From: Candidatus Pacearchaeota archaeon ex4484_31
GTDB taxonomy: Archaea > Nanobdellota > Nanobdellia > Pacearchaeales > UBA284
NCBI GenBank assembly: GCA_002254805.1
Contig: NJDW01000008.1
Coordinates: 1 to 9,071, forward strand
Direction: 5' to 3'
DNA: 9,071 nt
In this document: one piece after another, positions 5,528 to 9,071 of the stretch
Position numbering within the stretch: the stretch's first letter is position 1
Layout of the letters: the number at the start of each line of letters is the position of its first letter
Position numbers and translations under genes: made by a program
The notes under the pieces: model-generated
Told to the model about the DNA's origin: nothing
The model's database searches: none
The model's input: the letters and a program-made list of their open reading frames with translations, nothing else

Positions 5528-6364
5528 TTATATGTGCTTAAACAAAACAAAGCTTCCACACTTCTTTAAGGCAATTTCTGCTTTTTTTGTTAGCTTTCCA
5601 TCACTTAAAAGAATCAAAGGGTGCTTTGTTTCCTGTGCTTTTTGTAAAGCTAGTAATATATCTTTTTCACCTATCGACTTTTTCTTTTTAAACAAAACTG
5701 TAAAGTAAAGTTTTCCAACTTCAGAATCAAATGAACAAAAAATGCTTTCTTTATCTAGCTCTTTTTCAACAACAAGCTTTTTTTGCTCCAGCCAGCTAAG
5801 TACTTTTTTTCTGAAAGCATCTTTTTCTCTCTTCCTTTCTTGTCTTTTTTCTTCTCTTTTCTCTCTTGTTTCCTTCTTTATCTTTCTTTCCTCTTTCTCT
5901 TCCTTTTTTCTTAAAAGCTCTTGTATCTTCTCTATTGCTTCCTTCTTATCAAAAGAATAAAATCTGTAAAAGAGCTTTTCTTCCTCATTAACCTTTACCT
6001 TCATAGGAACAGAAAAGTCCTTAAGGTTTGACAACGCAATTCTGTAGGCTGGTTCTATCTTTTCTTCATCTAGAACTTTTTCTTTTTTTAGCAGCTCAAA
6101 AGCTTCTTTTTCTTTTTGAGGCAAATACTTTGTGAACTGTTCTAGCTGGTTATGTTGGCCTTCAACATAATACAAAGGAGAGCCTCCTATCTTTATGTTA
6201 CTTACTTTTAACTTTCCTTCAGACTTCAGTTCGCTTATCAATGCTGATGTTAAAAGTAAAGGCATCTTAACATGTTCTGCTATTTTGCTTGGCAAGGAAG
6301 GTCCATTTCTTTTTATGAATTCTAGTATTGCTTGTTTCTTTTCCTTCAGGTTTAGCCTTTCCAT
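5528..6364 (-). CDS. Winged-helix protein with charged coiled coil and restriction-endonuclease-like C-terminus (unknown function)
   Basis: I do not recognise a named gene. From the ATG at 6364 the protein has 278 residues. The first 70 or so look like a winged-helix domain: EKKQAILEFIKRNGPSLPSKIAEHVKMP, cut here to EKKQAILEFIKRN, then a recognition-type helix SALISELKSEGKLKVS and a wing SPLYYVEG. A helical region follows, then a Lys/Glu/Arg-rich coiled coil (about 150-186). The last 85 residues (VGKLYFTVLFKKKKS, KDILLALQKAQ, HPLILLSDGKLTKKAEIAL, SFVLFKHI) follow the strand-helix-strand-helix order of Mrr-like restriction-endonuclease folds, including the late 'TTGKLTKKA'-like turn. A full PD-(D/E)xK active site is not obvious. 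It starts two bases after the endA stop; an ATG at 6382 would overlap endA. Co-expression with endA suggests a nucleic-acid role, but the function is open. Confidence 0.8.
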   Translation of the reverse strand: MERLNLKEKKQAILEFIKRNGPSLPSKIAEHVKMPLLLTSALISELKSEGKLKVSNIKIGGSPLYYVEGQHNQLEQFTKYLPQKEKEAFELLKKEKVLDEEKIEPAYRIALSNLKDFSVPMKVKVNEEEKLFYRFYSFDKKEAIEKIQELLRKKEEKEERKIKKETREKREEKRQERKREKDAFRKKVLSWLEQKKLVVEKELDKESIFCSFDSEVGKLYFTVLFKKKKSIGEKDILLALQKAQETKHPLILLSDGKLTKKAEIALKKCGSFVLFKHI

Positions 6365-6366
6365 TT

Positions 6367-6948
6367 TTAAGGTCTTACCCATTCACATTCATAGTATGTT
6401 ACATCTCCTTCATCATCTACTATGCCTATCAACAGCTTTTTTCTTGTGCTATGAGCTACCCTGTTCTTTGAAACAAATTCAAACCAAGTCAAGATTTCTG
6501 ATTGATGAACAGGAAACAGAATCCATTTCGCATGGTCTTTTCCTGGTTTTGTTCCTCTATCATAAACCCTAAAATCTGCTCCAAACTTTAATGCAGTCTT
6601 TACTATGTAGCCTCTCGATCTAATATCTTTAAAAACAAAATAGCGTGTAAGAAAGTTTTTCTCTATCTTCCTTGCTTTTTCTATAAATTTATCAAAGCTC
6701 AGTTTCTTCTTTCCTTCAAACACCTGCATCTTTTTCTTTTCAAGCAAATAAGCTGCTTCAACAAGAGAGTAGTGTACTTTCCCATCTATAAGCTGACCAA
6801 AACAACTTTTGTTAAACAATTCTACTGCCTTCTTTGAATTGCTTATTACTCTTTCCCCAACAAAAATGCTCTTGAAAGGACCTTCTTTTGTTTTTTTCGT
6901 TTTTTTTGCTTCTTTTCTCTTTCCTCTTGTTTTCTTTGCTTTTCGCAT
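6367..6948 (-). CDS. endA: tRNA-splicing endonuclease (EndA)
   Basis: EndA cuts the bulge-helix-bulge motif to remove introns from archaeal pre-tRNA and pre-rRNA. The C-terminal catalytic domain has the family signature FRVYDRGTKPGKDHAKWILF (126-145), providing Y129 and H139, and the catalytic lysine in HSTRKKLLIGIVDDEGD (K170 or K171). The N-terminal domain (about 25-105) contains the expected HYSLVEAAYLLEKKKM and FLTRYFVFKDIRSRGYIVKT. At 193 residues it is the single-domain alpha4 size, so a homotetramer is likely. The first 22 residues are almost entirely lysine and arginine (RKAKKTRGKRKEAKKTKKTK), a basic tail that could add RNA affinity. It is the first gene of a two-gene operon with the winged-helix protein. 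A TATA box lies 25 bases upstream. Confidence 0.95.
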   Translation of the reverse strand: MRKAKKTRGKRKEAKKTKKTKEGPFKSIFVGERVISNSKKAVELFNKSCFGQLIDGKVHYSLVEAAYLLEKKKMQVFEGKKKLSFDKFIEKARKIEKNFLTRYFVFKDIRSRGYIVKTALKFGADFRVYDRGTKPGKDHAKWILFPVHQSEILTWFEFVSKNRVAHSTRKKLLIGIVDDEGDVTYYECEWVRP

Positions 6949-6968
6949 TTTTTACAACTCCGTTCAAA

Positions 6969-6976
6969 TTTTTAAA
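6969..6976 (-). promoter_or_regulatory. TATA box for the endA operon
   Basis: The minus strand reads GGTTTAAAAATTT around this site, centred about 25 bases before the ATG at 6948, predicting a leaderless mRNA. It is one of two back-to-back promoters in the 73-base gap between endA and ribonuclease Z. Confidence 0.55.
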
Positions 6977-6994
6977 CCTTTACAAAGAAAATGC

Positions 6995-7003
6995 TTAAAA
7001 ATA
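6995..7003 (+). promoter_or_regulatory. TATA box for ribonuclease Z
   Basis: TTAAAAATA is centred 23 bases before the ATG at 7022, with an A-rich stretch upstream where a BRE would lie. Transcription would start at or next to the ATG, which supports this start codon over in-frame ATGs further upstream (the frame is open back to 6809, antisense to endA). Confidence 0.5.
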
Positions 7004-7021
7004 GAATTTCTTTTTTTAACC

Positions 7022-7933
7022 ATGGAAATAATCTTTTTAGGAACGAGCGAGGCTGTTCCAACAGAAAAGAAAAACCATACAGCTGTATTGCTAAGATATG
7101 AAAACGAAAATATTTTGGTAGATTGTGGTGAAGGTACGCAAAGACAATTTAGGATAGCTAAAATAAATCCTTGTAAACTAACAAGAATATTGATTACTCA
7201 TTGGCATGGAGATCACGTTTTGGGCTTGCCTGGCCTTTTACAAACTCTTGCATTAAACAACTATTCAAAGCAACTTTACATCTATGGTCCAAAAGGAACA
7301 AAAAAGTTTATTGAAAGAATGCTAGATACTTTTATTTTTATTGAAAAAATAAAACTAAGTGTTCATGAAATTGTGAAAAATGGCTTATTTCTCGAAACAA
7401 ATAATTTCCAGCTTTATGCCTACAAGATGAAACATAAGGCTCCTTGCTTAGCTTACAGGTTTGTTGAAAAGGACAAAAGAAAAATTAATCTTGAGTTTTT
7501 GAAAAAAGTTGGTATTGAAAAAGGTCCATTGCTTGGAAAATTGCAACAGGGAAAGGACATAATGTTTAGAGGAAAGAAAATTACTGCAAAGGAAGCTACG
7601 AGGATAAAAAAAGGCAGAAAGATTGCTTTTATTTTTGATACCATGCTAAATGAAAACTGTTTTGATGCAGCAAAAGATGCTGATGTTTTGGTTTGTGAAG
7701 CTACATTTTTGGATTCATTGCATAGAGATAAAGCAAAGGAGCGTTTTCATTTAACAGCAAAGCAAGCTGCTGAAATAGCAAAAAAAGCTAACGTAAAGGC
7801 TTTGATTTTAACACACATCTCTCAGAGATATGCAAAGGATGAAGAAGTAATATTAAAAGAAGCAAAAAAAACATTCAAGAATTGTATGCTTGCTCATGAC
7901 TTTTTAAAAATAAAAATAACAAACCCAAACTAG
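7022..7933 (+). CDS. rnz: Ribonuclease Z (tRNA 3' processing endonuclease, short form)
   Basis: RNase Z removes the 3' trailer of pre-tRNA after the discriminator base so that CCA can be added. The 303-residue protein has the metallo-beta-lactamase fold and all zinc ligands: THWHGDH (59-65, with H60, H62, D64 and H65), H138 in KMKHKAPCLAYRF, D206 in FIFDT and H265 in ILTHISQRY. Family elements MEIIFLGTSEAVPT, LVDCGEGTQRQF, the flexible-arm region (about 150-190) and FHLTAKQAAEIA (242-253) are present. The frame stays open upstream to 6809, but that part is antisense to endA and unlike the family; the family N-terminus begins exactly at the ATG at 7022. The local tRNA-Gln lacks CCA and is a plausible substrate. 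The stop shares CTAG with the convergent TFB stop. Confidence 0.97.
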   Translation: MEIIFLGTSEAVPTEKKNHTAVLLRYENENILVDCGEGTQRQFRIAKINPCKLTRILITHWHGDHVLGLPGLLQTLALNNYSKQLYIYGPKGTKKFIERMLDTFIFIEKIKLSVHEIVKNGLFLETNNFQLYAYKMKHKAPCLAYRFVEKDKRKINLEFLKKVGIEKGPLLGKLQQGKDIMFRGKKITAKEATRIKKGRKIAFIFDTMLNENCFDAAKDADVLVCEATFLDSLHRDKAKERFHLTAKQAAEIAKKANVKALILTHISQRYAKDEEVILKEAKKTFKNCMLAHDFLKIKITNPN

Positions 7934-8886
7934 CTTTTCTTTTTCCTTCTTCTTTGCATCTTTGCTTCCATTTCCTTTATTTTAAGCTTTTCTTTCATCC
8001 CAAGCCTATCTAAAAGTTCTTTGTAACGATTTCTTATCGTAACCTCTGTGATTCCAGCTACGTCTGCTACTTCCCTTTGTGTCCTTTTTTCATCGTTAAG
8101 TAAGGCTGCTATATACAATGCAGCTGCTGCAATTCCTGAAGGGCCTCTTCCTGAAGTTAGTTCACTAACCTCTTTTCTTTTTAAAAGCTTTAATGCATCA
8201 CTTTGTATTTTTGGAGATAGATGCAACATTGAAGCAAACCTAGCAATGTAATCTCTTGGGTCGCTTGGTTTTATTTTTAGGTTAAGTTTTCTCACTATAA
8301 ATCTAAAGGTTCTTCCGATGTCTTTTCTATCAACATCGCTTGCAGCAGAAATTTCATCTAATGTTCTTGGTAAGTTGTAAGAACGACAAGCTGCATAAAT
8401 ACATGCAGCTACATTCGCTTCCATGCTTCTACCTCTAACCAAACCTCTCTGAAGTACAAGATTGTAGAGTCTTGAAGCTTCTTCTTTAACAAAGTTTGGT
8501 AGATCTAAAACAGAAGCAACCCTTCTTAGTTCAGCCATTGCAAGTCTTAGGTTTCTTTCTATGGAAGTGCTTACCCTTTCTTGCCATTTCTTTAACCTAA
8601 AGTATTTTCTTATCTTTTTCTCTGAACCAAGTTGATAGATGTCTGAAAGCTCTCCTATGTTTGTTGTTATTCCTTGGTCAAACTTTTGTAAGCTAAGAGG
8701 TGCTCCAACATGGCCTTTTTTTTCACCTTCCTCAAATCTTTTCCATTCTTCACCAACATCTATCATCTTTTCTTCTATGACTAAGCCACATCTAGAGCAG
8801 ATTATTTCTCCCCTTTGATCGTCGTAAACAAGCTCTGTAGAACCACACTCAGGACATTTTTTGTAATGTTTTTTTGGTTTTACCAT
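7930..8886 (-). CDS. tfb: Transcription initiation factor IIB (TFB)
   Basis: TFB binds the TATA-bound TBP and the BRE, recruits RNA polymerase and helps choose the start site. The 318 residues show the whole domain series. The N-terminal zinc ribbon is CPEC (11-14) and CSRC (30-33). The B-reader/linker contains DVGEEWKRFEEGEKKGHVGAP (43-63), followed by PLSLQKFDQGITT. Two cyclin repeats cover about 108-203 and 209-300, including GRGPSGIAAAALYIAALL. The BRE-recognition helix-turn-helix is in TQREVADVAGITEVTIRNRY (269-288). The tail is basic (QRRRKKKS). The stretch from GEEW to GAP appears about two residues shorter than in the TFB sequences I recall. Only one TFB is seen here; others may exist elsewhere. 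Its promoter has a good BRE and TATA, so it may act on its own gene. Confidence 0.97.
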   Translation of the reverse strand: MVKPKKHYKKCPECGSTELVYDDQRGEIICSRCGLVIEEKMIDVGEEWKRFEEGEKKGHVGAPLSLQKFDQGITTNIGELSDIYQLGSEKKIRKYFRLKKWQERVSTSIERNLRLAMAELRRVASVLDLPNFVKEEASRLYNLVLQRGLVRGRSMEANVAACIYAACRSYNLPRTLDEISAASDVDRKDIGRTFRFIVRKLNLKIKPSDPRDYIARFASMLHLSPKIQSDALKLLKRKEVSELTSGRGPSGIAAAALYIAALLNDEKRTQREVADVAGITEVTIRNRYKELLDRLGMKEKLKIKEMEAKMQRRRKKKS

Positions 8887-8907
8887 GCTTATGAGATGAT
8901 AGTTAAA

Positions 8908-8922
8908 TTTAAAAACCTTTCG
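8908..8922 (-). promoter_or_regulatory. BRE + TATA box for tfb
   Basis: The minus strand reads CGAAAGG (8916-8922) followed directly by TTTTTAAA (8908-8915). This is the best BRE plus TATA pair in the window. The TATA centre is about 25 bases before the ATG at 8886, so a leaderless mRNA is predicted. The right-edge gene starts 40 bases beyond on the other strand, so the two transcripts share a compact divergent region. Confidence 0.6.
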
Positions 8923-8961
8923 GTTAAATCAAAATTACATAATAAAAAAAAGCATGATAAA

Positions 8962-9071
8962 ATGATTAAAAAACTTAATGCTAATAAGTTTATGGAAGAT
9001 TTAAAAAAGAGCAAACAATTAACGCTTTCTGGGAAGCAGGAGTATCCTACTTATGAAGAAATTTTAGATGA
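8962..9071 (+). CDS. Start of an unidentified gene cut by the right edge
   Basis: An ATG at 8962 opens a frame without stop to the window end (36 codons). The visible N-terminus starts MIKKLNANKFMEDLKKSK, then a polar stretch (QLTLSGKQEYPTYEEILD). No domain can be recognised from this little sequence. Codons with G or C in the first two positions and the mixed composition look more like real coding than the A-rich noise just upstream. Only a weak TATA-like stretch (TTACATAATA, 8935-8944) lies about 22 bases upstream. A second ATG at 8992 is an alternative start. It is divergent from tfb. Confidence 0.6.
   Translation, partial: MIKKLNANKFMEDLKKSKQLTLSGKQEYPTYEEILD

Noticed and set aside
5194..6572. 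Plus-strand open frames at 5194-5385, 5472-5708, 5742-5960 and 6195-6572
   Set aside because: They are antisense to S15, the winged-helix gene and endA, with Ser/Phe-rich composition typical of shadow frames; one also crosses the tRNA gene.
6809..7021. N-terminal extension of ribonuclease Z by 71 codons
   Set aside because: It is antisense to endA. The family N-terminus (MEIIFLGTSEAVPT) starts exactly at the ATG at 7022, which also has a TATA box at the right distance.
1..9071. CRISPR array, insertion sequence, toxin-antitoxin pair or prophage
   Set aside because: I saw no spaced direct repeats, terminal inverted repeats with a transposase, or phage genes. Apart from the two edge genes and the winged-helix protein, the content is core housekeeping.

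Overview
The window looks like core chromosome of a small-genome, AT-rich archaeon. The domain is clear from aIF2-alpha, aEF-1-beta, S27e, a TFB with zinc ribbon and two cyclin repeats, an archaeal-type tRNA-splicing endonuclease, an archaeal-type prepilin peptidase, a tRNA-Gln without encoded CCA, and TATA boxes about 25 bases from start codons. The gene packing, overlapping ends, shortened S15 and an extended, motif-degenerate HIT protein recall DPANN lineages such as Woesearchaeota or Pacearchaeota. That placement is inference; no rRNA gene is present to settle it.

Layout. Positions 1-554 (minus) hold the start of an unidentified membrane protein cut by the left edge. After a divergent promoter region comes a solitary prepilin peptidase (762-1622, plus), with a doubtful 35-codon ORF just upstream. 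It converges on and overlaps the end of a seven-gene minus-strand translation operon read 5374 to 1602: S15, RecJ-like DHH nuclease, S27e, aIF2-alpha, a 53-residue zinc-ribbon protein, aEF-1-beta, HIT protein. Junctions are short gaps or overlaps, including 41 nt between S15 and the nuclease. tRNA-Gln(UUG) (5421-5493, minus) sits just upstream of S15.

Further right, a second minus-strand operon (6948 to 5528) encodes the tRNA-splicing endonuclease and an unidentified winged-helix protein whose C-terminus resembles a restriction-endonuclease-like (Mrr-like) fold. Ribonuclease Z (7022-7933, plus) diverges from it. TFB (8886 to 7930, minus) converges on ribonuclease Z; their stop codons share one CTAG. 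A second unidentified gene starts at 8962 and runs off the right edge.

How it fits together. Genes for translation initiation and elongation and ribosomal proteins share one transcript. Two tRNA-maturation enzymes, which remove introns and 3' trailers, flank a tRNA gene that needs 3' processing and CCA addition. TFB is the factor expected to recognise the BRE/TATA elements seen here. Most first genes have a TATA-like box 23-28 bases before the start codon, implying leaderless mRNAs, while at least two internal genes have Shine-Dalgarno-like sites. I see no defence island, CRISPR array, insertion sequence or prophage. The least explained pieces are the winged-helix/nuclease-fold protein, the altered HIT motif, the altered zinc knuckle and the two edge genes.
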